Positions 47,135-58,158 of a DNA stretch of 64,000 nt are shown in pieces (position 1 is the stretch's first letter; each line of letters opens with the position of its first letter). The position numbers were made by a program, and so were the translations under genes. Source of the stretch: Irpex lacteus (lineage: Eukaryota; Basidiomycota; Agaricomycetes; Polyporales; Irpicaceae); the NCBI GenBank assembly GCA_001986395.2, contig MQVO02000005.1:124001-188000 (forward strand), written 5' to 3'. The notes under the pieces were generated by a model. That model searched no databases and was not told the origin of the DNA. It was given only the letters and a program-made list of their open reading frames with translations.

Positions 47135-50100
47135 ATGTCAAGCCTCTTCAAGTCCTCCACAAATTGCTTCGACTGTCGTCGCAAGATTATAATGTACCAC
47201 TATGATAGACAACTCGAAACAACAAATATTCCACTATTCATGAAGGCACCCCATTTGAAACGGTGGGCGATGTCTTTGCAGCATTGTATCATGCGGCAGA
47301 AGGCACCTAGGCTCCAAGGGCCCCAGGTCTCGGAAGCGACTCCAGCAGACATTCAGCAACATGTGAGAACTCATTCGCTATAACTCACTTTCAATTACTG
47401 AGCTTTGTATATTCTGGAGACTTTGGTTCCACTCTCTGACTCTCCCAATGTGATGAGAACAGACGTGAAAGCTATATACAACCACGGCGAGAAAGCCTAT
47501 CATCAATATCATCAAACACACTGTCTCGATGACCTCAACGGCTGCATATCTAGCTGGCGTCGCTCGGTGGTGCTCACACCTCATGGCCATGAGGCAACAG
47601 CACTGAGATATATCTCCCTTGCCACTGCACTGCACAGCCGCTATGATGTCTCAGGTGCTGCTGAGGATATAGAAGAGGCAGCCTCATACAGAACTCAGGC
47701 ACATAGTCTAATGTTCAGTCACTTCCTGGAGGTGCCAGCAGGGGTTGATAGCATTGTTGAGTTACTGGACTCTCGCTTTAACCAGTCTGATAACCTTGCA
47801 GACCTTGAGGAGTCAATTACCATCAAGACTCATATACTTGCCCTTATGCCTGATAATCACCCAGACAAATCTCAGAGGCACAGCAGCCTTGGTGCCTCAC
47901 TCTGGTCTCGCTTCAAGAAGCTCTGCAACCTGGCAGACCTTGAGGAGGCCATCACTCATGAAACCCATGCCCTTTATCTCACTCTCGACAGCCACCCGGA
48001 TAAACCTATGAAACACAGTGCCCTTGCAGTCTTACTCTGCCTCCACTTTGAGGAGCGTGGCAACATTGCAGACCTTGAGGAGGCCATTGCTCATGAGACT
48101 CATGCCCTCCATCTCACTTCAGACAGCCATCCAGACAAGCCTCATCGGCACAGCACTCTCGGCACCTTACTTTTGTCTCGCTTTAAGAGGCTTGGCAACC
48201 TCACAGATCTTGAGAAGGCTATCACTCATGAGCAGCATGCACTCGATCTCACTCTGGATGACCACCCAGATAAGCCTCAGAGGCACAGTGCTCTTGGTGC
48301 CTCATTTCATGCCCGCTTTCAGAGGCTTGGCAACCTTGCAGACCTTGAAGAAGCTGTATCCCACAGGACACGTACTCTCAGGCTTGCCTCTGACAGCCAC
48401 CCACACAAACCTGAGATGTATAGTGGTCTTGGTGCCTCACTTTACTCTCGCTTTCAGAGGCTTGGCAACCTCCCAGATCTTGAGGAGGCCATAACCCATG
48501 AAACACTTGCTCACATCCTTACTCCCAAGGACCATCGAAACAAACACTGGAGACATAGTAGCCTTGGTGCATTGCTGTACTCTCGCTTTCAGAGGCTTGG
48601 CAATCTTGCAGACCTTGAGGAGGCCATCTCCCACTGGGTTCTTGCTCTCAGTCTCACTCCTGACAGTGACCCAATCAAATCTCAGAGGCACAGTAACATT
48701 GGCCTCTCACTTCACATCCGATTTGAGAGGCTTGGAAACTTTATGGATCTTGAGGTGGCCATCATTCACAGGGTACATGCTTTCAGACTCACTCCTGACA
48801 ATCACCCAAACAAACCCAGGAGCCATAGTGACCTTGGTGCCTCACTTTACTCTCGCTTTGAGAGGCTTGGCAACTTGACAGATTTAGAGGAGGCTGTTGC
48901 CCACAGGACACATGCTTTTAGACTCACTCCTGACGATCACCCACACAAACCTGAGGTGCATAGTGATCTGAGTGCCTCACTTTACTCTCGCTTTCAAAGG
49001 TTTGGAAACCTTGCAGATCTTGAGGAGGCCATCACTCATGAAACACATGCTCTCACTCTTACTCCTAACAATCATCCGGACAAATCTCACCTGTATGGAA
49101 ACTTTGCCTCTTTGCTATGTGTGCGCTTTAGCAAACTTGGCAACCTTGCAGATCTTGAGAATGCCATCAGCCACAGGAGACATGCCCTCAGCCTCACTCT
49201 CAAAAGCTACCCAAACAGGCATCGGAGACATAGTGATCTTGGAATGTCACTCCTCACTCGTTTTGAGAGGCTTGGCAATCTTGCTGATCTTGAGGAGGCT
49301 ATCTCCCATATGACACGTGCCTACAGTCTCACTCCTGACAGCCACCCAGACATACCTTGGAGCCACAGTGGCCTTAGCATCTCACTCCTTGCTCGTTTTG
49401 AGAGGATTGGTGATCTTGCAGATCTTGAGAAGGCCATCTTCCATGGAATGGGTGCTCTTAGTCTCACTCCTCACAACCACCCAAGCAAATCTTGGAGACA
49501 CAGCGAGCTTGGTACCTTATTTCACTCTCGCTTTCAGAGGCTTGAAAACCTTGCAGACCTTGAAGAGGCCATCAATCATGAAAGAAATGCTCTTAGACTC
49601 ACTTTTGATGGTCAGCCAGACAAACCTCAAAAATATAGTAATCTTGGCATATCACTTATGTCTCGGTTCAATTGGCACAAAAGGACCCTATCATTGGATA
49701 CTGGTAAAACATGAACACTTTCCTGAGACCTATTAATCAGTGCTAACTAATTTTGTTTTTGGCAAGGGCACAATCATTCAGACCTTCAAGAAGCTATTAG
49801 CTGTGCAGAGCTTGCTTTGCATTCTAGACCCAAGGATGATCCAGCGATGGCAGCAGAATTGATGCTACTTTCATCTTTTCTGGCTCAGTCAACACAGCCG
49901 TCTGATGTCTTCCGATCTGTGCAGTGCTTGATAAAAGCAATCCAACACAAGACTAGTGACCCACTGCACCGTTTAAAGGCAGGTCTTAAATATATTGATA
50001 TACTCACAGTGCAGCCTAATATGTTTGTTGCAATTGATGAGCAAGACATCATCACACTCTTGCAAGCTCACAAACATATCCTGGAGCTAGTCCCCCAAGT

Positions 50101-51787
50101 AGTATGGTATGGACATAATATCAAGAGACGATATCAGGAGCTGGTTGCCTTGGGCACACTTTCAAATAGAGCAGCTGCAGATGCTATCACTGCTGGAGAG
50201 CATGTACTGGCATTGGAATGGTTGGAGAGTGGTAGAACAATTGTGTGGGCACAAGTTATTCAACTCCGGACTCCACTTGAAGATCTTTATCAATTTGAGC
50301 CCAAGCTAGCAGCTGAGCTTGAAGCAGCATCTTTTGGACTTCAAAGAGCCAGCATCCTAGAAGTAAGGATATGGCCAGTCTATACATATGACTTGATATA
50401 TTGCATAACTGACAACTTCAACCAGGCATCTCATCAAGGGGAGGTGAATATGTCCTACCAACTGGCCCTGAAATATGAAGCAACATTAGTGAAGATTAGG
50501 CAGCTAGAGGGATTTGAGAGCTTCCTGCAACCCAAGAGTTTGAAACAGCTTACCCCAGCTTGCACATCTGGGCCTGTAGTTGTGATAAACCTGCACCTCT
50601 TAAGGTGTGATGCACTCATCTTGACTCTTTCTGGCAAGGTCACCCATGTGCCACTCCCTGCTTTCTCATATGATCATGCAAGCCGGCTTCATCGTCAATT
50701 GTGGGATGTGCTCAACAAGCTGCACCTTCGTGCTAGGGTTCAAGACGGATCTAGTGAAGAACACAATGCAACAGAAGAAGACCGAGGGGGAAATCTTCCA
50801 TATCAAACACGCAGTGTGCCAAGTATCTTGAGAACTGTTCTAGCCAATCTATGGACACTTGTTGTAAAGCCAGTGCTTGATGCCATGGTGGGTCATTTCT
50901 GCTGCAGATCGCCGCTCAGGCAGCTAATTTACATTTATCAGCCAACCACCGACACAGTGACGAGTAAGAAGCTTCCACACATCACCTGGTGTCCAACAGG
51001 ACCTCTCGTGTTTCTACCAATACATGCTGCTGGTATCTACCCACCAGGTGGTACCCCAGAAACGGTCATGGACTTCGCAGTATCATCCTATACTCCAACA
51101 CTCGAGACATTGCTGAGACACCATGTGCGCAAGCTGTCCCCAACACGACCAGCATTGCCCTCTCCGGCAGAGTCTACTTCTAGACAACAACCGAGGATCT
51201 TCGTTGTAGCTCAGCCCAACACACCCAACTATGCTCCTATACCAGGCACCCGGGCAGAAGCGAAGTCAATTAATGATGTCTTCAACCAGTCGATAGACAT
51301 TCTGGAGGGGAAGCAGGGCACTGTGGATGCTGTTCTCGACGGAATGAGAACGCACGACTGGGTGCACCTGGCATGCCACGGCACACAGTCGACCGAGGAT
51401 CCTACCAAGAGCTGTTTCGTGCTCGACGACGGAAAGCTCACGCTGGCAAAGCTCATGGAAACGTCGCTTCCCAATGCCGAGCTCGCAGTTCTCTCCGCTT
51501 GTCAGACTGCGACCGGCGACGAGAAGCTGACGGAAGAGGCAGTCCATCTTGCAGCCGGTATGCTCACGGTCGGGTACAAGAGCGTCATCGCGACGATGTG
51601 GTCTATCAAAGATGACAGTGCACCTGTCGCGATGAAGAAGTTCTACGAGGTTATGGCCGAGCAAGTCGCCGGGGGTGGGCAGTTGGAGCCAGCGTATGCT
51701 CTTCACGAGGCGACGAAGGCGCTGCGCGAGAAATACGGCGCGGATGAGTTCATGCATTGGTTACCCTATGTACATTATGGCTTGTAG
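47135..51787 (+). CDS. TPR-like repeat protein with C-terminal CHAT protease domain
   Basis: Model: 47135..47362, 47420..49703, 49767..50362, 50426..51787 (1489 aa). The N-terminal two-thirds is a solenoid. After two or three degenerate units come 14 units of exactly 45 residues, each NLADLEEAI(T/S)H..HAL.LTPD.HPDKP..HS.LG.SL.SRF.RLG, a TPR-type helix pair. A linker with further helices follows. The C-terminal CHAT domain (caspase-like clan CD, separase-related) starts near ITWCPTGPLVFLPIHAAG. It has the catalytic histidine in VHLACHG (codon 51377-51379, about H1354) and cysteine in LSACQTA (codon 51500-51502, about C1395), then GYKSVIATMWSIKDD. CHAT proteins in bacteria and fungi are linked to programmed death and defence; that role here is inference. 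The start is uncertain: a TATA-like element lies only 10 bp before 47135, so Met at 47192 or 47240 may be used. Confidence 0.87.
47792..49681 (+). repeat. Fourteen tandem 135-bp coding repeats
   Basis: Units begin with the Asn codon of N-L-A-D-L-E at 47792 and every 135 bp after it (47927, 48062, 48197 and so on to 49547), with no length change in any unit. Conserved DNA phrases such as cttgcagaccttgaggaggc recur in most units. The units encode the TPR-like solenoid of the CHAT protein. Confidence 0.92.
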
Positions 51788-51944
51788 TCTGGTTCGAAAG
51801 TTCGAATGGTTTTGAGACGGCCTCTTTCGTAGATTTACTAGTATTGATTGTATTCGTCATACACGCGTCGGCTCTTGATGGGACAGGCAACTCGGTTAGC
51901 GTTCGACTCTTCATGTACCAGTCACATAAACGCGTACTCGTCGA

Positions 51945-54011
51945 TTACTCGTCATCCGCAGACTTGACTTTCTTAGTATCCCTGTGATCCTCAGGTGGAG
52001 CCGACACACTGGCCTCACGACTGCCACCCGCTTGCTCCTGTATCTTCGCCAGCACGGCCTGCTTCTTCTTCTGCCGCGCCTGTTCACGCTGTGTCAGCTC
52101 CTTAGCTTTGTGTTTCCCGGTCGACTGTTCTGCGGTGGCGCGTGCGGTGGTACCCTCGAACGGATCGTGCTCAGGATCAACATGCTTGGGCATAGCCAAT
52201 AATGCAGCATAGATATCGAGCTTCCGTAAGTCTTTGCTAGTGGCTATACAAGAATGTTGAGCGAATGTAGTCGTATGCATCGGATGTGGATGGCTTACCG
52301 GCGATTTTACACGACGAGTTCAAAGATCTCAGTAATGCGTTAGGTTCGGGCGACCCCGAGTCTTCTACAAGCTGTAAGAAAGTTAGAGGAGTTCCAAAGA
52401 GTTGTACCATTTGAGAAGTCGTACCCTTCCTGAGCTCCAACTCAGAAGCCTCACTAAACTCGCACCAGCAGCCGCGTCGGCGTCACGCTCTCCATCAATA
52501 AGTGCCCATACTCGACCGTCTCCGTCTATCGTGAAGTCGATAACAGGTTTCCCGAGTGGGAGAGACTGCACAGTCGCAGCTTCCACCGATTTCGGGTCTT
52601 CTGGTAGCTGACAGAAGAAGATAGCGGTGGCACTAGACACAGGCGATGAGCGACGTGGGGGTGTGCTCAATGGACTATGACGTACCCCACTGCGTTGAAG
52701 ACGAGGAACTGCCCCTGACCGGCCACTTCGACCGAGGCAATTCTGTGAATAACAAGGACGATGGGGTCCTCCGCGTCGTCCTGCTTTTCGTGAGTCGCCG
52801 AGGATTCGATCGCGCTCGTATCAACATCTTTCATCGTCACGTCCTCCTCGGCCGTCGCGTGAGGGTCAGCATTTGCGATCATGTCTTCGCCATCAGCCGC
52901 CTCGTCCGCTGCGTCTTCCTCCGTCACAGTCTTCCCCCTACCCCTACGCCTCTTTCGCTTCCCAAGCTTGACCTCGCCTTCACCATCACCTTCACCATGC
53001 GGCCTTTGCCCCTTCGGTGGACGAACTGCAATGAAAGGCTCCACGACATCACCAACGGGTATATCGCGCAGCAGTTCCCCAGACATCCAGTTCCACACCT
53101 TCAACATAGGGTCGCCGCCGCCGGAAACCAGAATTGATGGCGCGAACTTTGGGATATGTACTGTATGTACGAATCTACATCCTCGATGAGAAAGACGAAA
53201 GTTGGATAGGACGCAAGGTCTCACTTTTTGTGTCCAAGGCAGTATCTCTCGATGACATACCCTTGTGGGTACCAGCTCACGCGGATATGCTCATCGCGAT
53301 CGGCACTGACGATGTATTGCTCGTCTTCGGTGAGGAGGAACGACGTTAGTAGGGACGTATGGCCGAGAATGAGGTTTCCTCCAGACGGATTCTCGTGTGA
53401 GATTATTTGATTGCGAGGCTTGGACTCTGCTTCCGTGCCTGTACCCTCGAAGCCGGTGCCAGACTTTGGGACATATTCGAGAGGATAGCTATGTGCCAAC
53501 ACGAAAGTTACACCCACAAACTACAGATAGAGTGGAATGGTACCGACCTGAAGATATCTCCAAACTTATCCGAGACGAGTATAGTCTGACCGTCGCGAGT
53601 AAAGTGCACGTCGGTCGGCTTCTTGGGTAATTCTCTATACCTCCCTTGAGTCGCAAACAAGCGTACTCGTGCACGCGACGTACCGTTCACTGAGCAGCTT
53701 CAAATCCTCAAGCCGCCAGACCTTCAGCTGCTTATCCTCTCCCGACGTGACGACATGCGTAAACGACACATCCACGTCCACACAACGTATCGGTCCAGAT
53801 TTAATGATTGCATCCTTTTCAGAGCCTCCAAACGTCGCTGTAGTTTTCACAACTTCGCCAGTCCTGCCCTATAAAACATGAGCGATGTCCCCACCCTAGG
53901 TCAACAAACCGTTTGTACGCACTGGGTTTTTAGGACTTGAATATGTTGTCCGGATATAACGACGGATACATCTTGACCGAGAAACAGTCGGCTGTGTGGT
54001 AAGGAAGTCAT
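51945..54011 (-). CDS. TRM82: tRNA (guanine-N7) methyltransferase WD-repeat subunit Trm82
   Basis: Non-catalytic WD40 partner of Trm8; the pair makes m7G46 in tRNA. Eight exons: 53919..54011, 53684..53868, 53548..53640, 53225..53488, 52686..53174, 52425..52632, 52299..52371, 51945..52243 (567 aa). WD repeats include VVTSGEDKQLKVWRL, ELPKKPTDVHFTRDGQTILV, LGHTSLLTSFLLTEDEQYIV and the family hallmark SADRDEHIRVSWYP, then GGGDPMLKVWNW. A charged insert (KLGKRKRRRGRGK plus an acidic run) interrupts a later blade. The C-terminal tail is Lys/Glu-rich and ends KKVKSADDE. Exon 3 begins after GGGAG (53641); the acceptor four bases upstream would create a stop. Divergent from the HIT-finger gene, 191 bp apart. 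Confidence 0.93.
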
Positions 54012-54202
54012 GGTCGAGGTAAAGGAACACTTCGAGCTCGAAGAAACGCAAATATTTGGCGTCTCGGAGTTTGCCGCAATCAAAGTTGTGGCCACCGCCT
54101 CATATTTACTACTTACGCCCTGACTTACACCTGCATCTTCGACAACGGGATAATTGGAGGTTCGCGTACGTCTCAAAAGTTGCTCAACGTTTCCACTCGC
54201 AC

Positions 54203-55800
54203 ATGATATCAGAAGTTCAACAGGGCACTTCAGATATAGTCTTGTCGACCTCTTCGAAATCACCGGAGAGTACAAGTAGCGTACCTTGCGGAATGTGAGC
54301 TCACGTCAGTGGTAATGATGATTTGACCGACTGATGTCTTTTATTTTATTTTACAGATGTCATAGACAGTTCTCTCGATACACCTGTCCTAAATGTAACC
54401 TGCAGTACTGTTCCCTGCTATGTTTCCGTTCTCAGGCACGCCTTCGAGTCCCTTTTCGCGAAACCGCTTACTTACTCTCAAACAGGTTCACTCCGACTGC
54501 TCAGAGGGATTCTACAAGAATGAGCTTGAGGCGGACATCCGCACTAATCCCAGTCAAAGCAATGAAGAGCGACGGAGGATGATGGAGCTTTTGAAGCGCT
54601 TCGAAGAAGAGGCAGCAGAGGACGAAGACGCTTTGCTCCATTCTGAAGAAGATGAAGACGACCTCGCGCAACGGCTAAGCACACTCGACCTTGGTAGGTC
54701 ATAGTACTGCTGGTCACCATATTGATTTACTCATAGGTGAAGACAGATAACGTCTCATACGACCAACTATGGGAAGTGCTCACCCCAGCTGAACGACAAA
54801 AATTCCTCGGTGCTCTCAATGACCCTTCAAGTGACATCGCGCAATCCCTTCTTGCTAGTGAGGATCTTGACGAACAGATTATTCAGCCGTGGTGGGACGC
54901 ACCACCACAAGACGAGGTGTCACAGGGCAAGACTTTGCTGAAACGTTACGGACATCGACCGCAGATGCCACAAATATCTGAGGCGGTTCTCCATACTGCC
55001 AAAAATGCGTCAACGGCGGGTCCGTCTCTTCTTTTCAACATATTTGCTGTACTGTAAGTCTCGTCACACGGTTCCGAGACATCTCTACTAATCCCTATAC
55101 TTTAGTATAGCATACTCGTACATAACTCGTTCCCTATCAGTCTCACCATTATCCTCGCTTTCGCCAGGAGACCCCGAACTGCTAGAGGCAAAACGATTGT
55201 TCTCGAAACTGGTGCCATTCCTAACAGACCGCAAGTCCACAACGGTGCTTCCAAGCCTGAGCGCGCTCATCACAGACCTCTGGTCCAGGTTTGACTCTGT
55301 ACGTTACACATACATTCTATCTTCGTCACACGCCTATTCATTGCTATTCTCACCCTACGCAGAATACGATGACATCCGCGTTCTTCGCTCTATTGATGCG
55401 CGACGCAGCCAAACTTCTACAACCAGCGACAGTCGTTGCCTTGTCAGATCCTACAGGCCAACGACTGGACGAGCATCCAAGCGCGAACGCGTTGCTCGCT
55501 CTCTCAGACGTTTCCACCGTGTTCCAGCTCAGTGCTTCCAAGAAGACCTCGACGAACCCCACTGTCGCCAAGCTAGCGTTCTATGCGGCTAGGATCGTCA
55601 ACACGCCGTCGTCTGTGCTTAGTGCGTTGAGCAGCGAAGCGATAGCCAGGGCGAAGTTGGTTGAGCGAGAGGGCGAGTCTCAAACTGAACAGAGCGGTCG
55701 TTTGGGTGGCGGAGGGAATGCAGGGAAGGACGGACAAAGTGGGATTGATAGTGGGCGTACAGGTCATACAGTTCCTCCGAGGATTGTAGAATTGACGTGA
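54203..55800 (+). CDS. HIT-type zinc-finger protein (ZNHIT2-like)
   Basis: Exons 54203..54294, 54357..54435, 54486..54693, 54747..55053, 55106..55298, 55363..55800 (438 aa). The HIT finger spans about residues 29-65: CGICHRQFSRYTCPKCNLQY, then CSLLCFRSQVHSDC, giving the eight zinc ligands. A charged coiled segment (NEERRRMMELLKRFEEEAAE) follows, then LDNVSYDQLWEVLTPAERQKFL, which I associate with ZNHIT2-like proteins. Such proteins help R2TP/HSP90 assemble snoRNP and U5 snRNP complexes; the role here is by analogy. The intron 54436-54485 has a GC donor (CAG|GCACGC) if the finger is to be intact. Exon 4 begins after AGACAG; the nearer acceptor gives a stop. Confidence 0.82.
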
Positions 55801-56090
55801 GCATATAGTAAGACTGATGATCGTGGAATAAACTTCAATCTTTGAGAGTACGATATAAACCTACGCGCATTGTTGCACGCGCATTCCGTGCGACGAACGA
55901 GCATAGCGGATGTAATGTTTTGATGTGAGTGGTGAGTAGCATACTATGGTATGCGTGAGATTACACGGTCGTGAACGACACGATCTCTATGATACACTTA
56001 AGTTTAATGTTAGCGTAAGTTCCTAAAGTACGCGAGGATAGTCAGAATACATGATCACGTTCCACGAAAGGCATACTTACTATATGCACC
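55801..56090. other. Convergent 3' region
   Basis: 290 bp between the HIT-finger gene and ERV1 ends, AT-rich, with no exon. Confidence 0.4.
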
Positions 56091-56699
56091 TCAATCGCAA
56101 CTACCATCCGCCGGTCCATCCTTCCATCTCTCATCCAGCTTTGACAAACCACAGTCGAACTGTGGTTTCCCCAACCTTCCATTGACCTCGTTATGTCTCT
56201 CGCACAACCACCGACTGAGCCCAAGTCTCCCACTGACATCCGGCGGATTATCCTTCATGTTCTCGCCGAGATGCGTCGCACACCACGAGCACGGATATAG
56301 CACAGGCAGGGAACGTAGCAAGGAGAGCATATTGACACGCTGATTAGGTGTTGGCTTCTCTGGGTAGTAGGCTGCGGTCGTGTGCAAGAACGTCCAGGTA
56401 GCTCGTCCCAGCTGTTCGACGTCTGGTGGACAGTTCTCTGGCCGGCTGGGAGTCTCGTCTTTAGCAGCTTGAGCAACAGAAGCACCAACAGCAGCTGATA
56501 CTGCCGCTGCCGCCGCTACAGCTTTCGACGTTTGAGATGTGCTTGCATCCTGGCTCGCGACCTTCTTGGTCTTCGTGAACCGCCGCCAGTCCCTCGAGGA
56601 AGTGCAGATCTTGCATGGTTTGCCGTCTGGCCCTATCACCATGCCCGGAGGCAATGGTTGGCTGGCTGTGGATGCGCTGGGTGAGGAAGCTTCAGCCAT
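56091..56699 (-). CDS. ERV1: FAD-linked sulfhydryl oxidase Erv1/ALR
   Basis: Intermembrane-space oxidase that reoxidises Mia40 and passes electrons to cytochrome c. A single exon, 202 aa. The N-terminal shuttle pair is C29-K-I-C32 in GKPCKICTSSRDWRRF. An Ala-rich linker follows (about 57-80). The ERV/ALR fold starts at LGRATWTFLHTTAAYYPEKP, with the active-site CxxC C137-S-W-C140 in YPCSWCATHLGENM. WLCERHNEVNGRLGKPQFDC holds the FAD-binding HN..N residues and the structural cysteines C166 and C183. It lacks a classic presequence, as expected for a Mia40-pathway protein. Divergent from the TMEM97-like gene, 265 bp apart. Confidence 0.96.
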   Translation of the reverse strand: MAEASSPSASTASQPLPPGMVIGPDGKPCKICTSSRDWRRFTKTKKVASQDASTSQTSKAVAAAAAVSAAVGASVAQAAKDETPSRPENCPPDVEQLGRATWTFLHTTAAYYPEKPTPNQRVNMLSLLRSLPVLYPCSWCATHLGENMKDNPPDVSGRLGLSRWLCERHNEVNGRLGKPQFDCGLSKLDERWKDGPADGSCD

Positions 56700-56964
56700 G
56701 ATGCACACACGGGTTGCAATAACAGAGAGGTTTATAAATCGTGGCGATGGTCGCTGACAAAGGTGGGGACCCCGCCTGGTAATGACCATGAGCGCTTGAG
56801 CTGCCGAGCGTCGGCAGGGCGGTCGGGAGTCGGTAAGTACGTTTATTCTGTACCAGCACCGTGACGCTGCTCGAGGTCATTCCTGGGTAAGTTGTGTCTG
56901 GGCCTCAACAGTGATAATTGCTATACCTGATTGAATTGAACTCTATCATCCAGATAAACTGACA
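56700..56964. promoter_or_regulatory. Shared divergent promoter of ERV1 and the TMEM97-like gene
   Basis: 265 bp between two divergent start codons, with no open frame of interest. No element is identified. Confidence 0.4.
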
Positions 56965-57718
56965 ATGGTCGCAAACAATGTCAAACCATTGAAAGAGCGT
57001 CCATTGGACCTACTTTACTTTTGGTTCTTCGCGGTGCGATCGTTCTGCATATCATGAGTCTAGTGAAGACGCTAACATAGTATCTGTGCATTAGATACAT
57101 ATACCAGCGACGCTACTGATTGACCTACAAGCCCTATATCCACCCGGTCTTACTCCGAAATTGATCGCCCAACTCCCTCAGTTCTACATTACCATTTCTA
57201 AAGACCCGCTAATATCAGGAGCTTTCTCGGGCTCTGACGCATTTGTTTGGTTCAGGACATTCCTGACATTGGAAGCGTAAGGTTTTCGCGTTTAATATGT
57301 GCGCAAGCCAACTGAGTTTCTTCACCTGTTCGCAGAATCTTCCAACTTCCAGTCTTCGTCCTGGGTATGCGTGGACTACTACGAGGTATGTATGTCGACT
57401 AAACTATTGAACGACTTCACTCACTGCGACTATGCCTCAGGCTCGAAGTCCATCTATATCTTACTCCTAATATACGGCGCCTCAACCTCCACAACGACTC
57501 TCCCCTGCATCGCGGTGGTCCTATTCACACCAATCGCGAGTGCTGAGACTATCGCAGCAAACACCACCTCTATCACTACTCAGCAACAAATTCTTCTCCT
57601 TGCGAGCTATATACCATTCTTCCTTGTGCCGCTCCTGATCACTGTGGACATGGCCTTCCGTGTTCTAGCCCTTGTGCGGGAGGGAGAACGAGCATTGGTC
57701 GCTGCGAAGACACGGTGA
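56965..57718 (+). CDS. TMEM97/sigma-2 receptor-like EXPERA membrane protein
   Basis: Exons 56965..57033, 57095..57276, 57336..57385, 57441..57718 (192 aa). Four hydrophobic segments are visible: DLLYFWFFAIHIPATLLIDL, the TFLTLEAIFQLPVFVLG stretch, YILLLIYGASTSTTTLPC and LLLASYIPFFLVPLLITVDM. The RPLDLLYFWFF start, the WFRTFLTLEAIFQLP block and the YIPFFLVPLL end match the EXPERA family of ER sterol-handling proteins (TMEM97, EBP-like). The likely role is ER sterol or lipid homeostasis. The C-terminal FRVLALVREGERALVAAKTR is basic and presumably cytosolic. Confidence 0.85.
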
Positions 57719-58158
57719 TAGAAGGCGTGGTATACCATCCAGAACGGCACTCTCGATATAAAAGCGCCTGGAATGTCCACTGTACGGCGCGATATTTGGA
57801 CACGTGCACGAAGGCCGTCGTAAGGAAGGGCATCAGGAAGTCCCGTACAATAAACTGAAAGGCTCGATACCATATACCTGGCGTTGATCTATCCGTAGTT
57901 TATAGCATCTGGTTATTGTGCTTATCCTTTGATTTCACTGTTGATACGATCCTTTGAATCCTCATATCCAATTATCTGGACCTCACAACACTAGTTCCCT
58001 GGTATGTGTGACATTTCGCGTATCCATACACCAAGATCTGCACAAGCTAACTATCAATGCTACACCAAAACCGTAAGCAAAATACATGTCATGTAGATCC
58101 GCACACCTGCTAACTACCCGCACTTCGCAAACTACCAAACAGTGCCGTAGCCTCAGCC
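57719..58158. other. Convergent 3' region
   Basis: 440 bp between the TMEM97-like and F-box-like genes, AT-rich, with no supportable exon. Confidence 0.45.
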
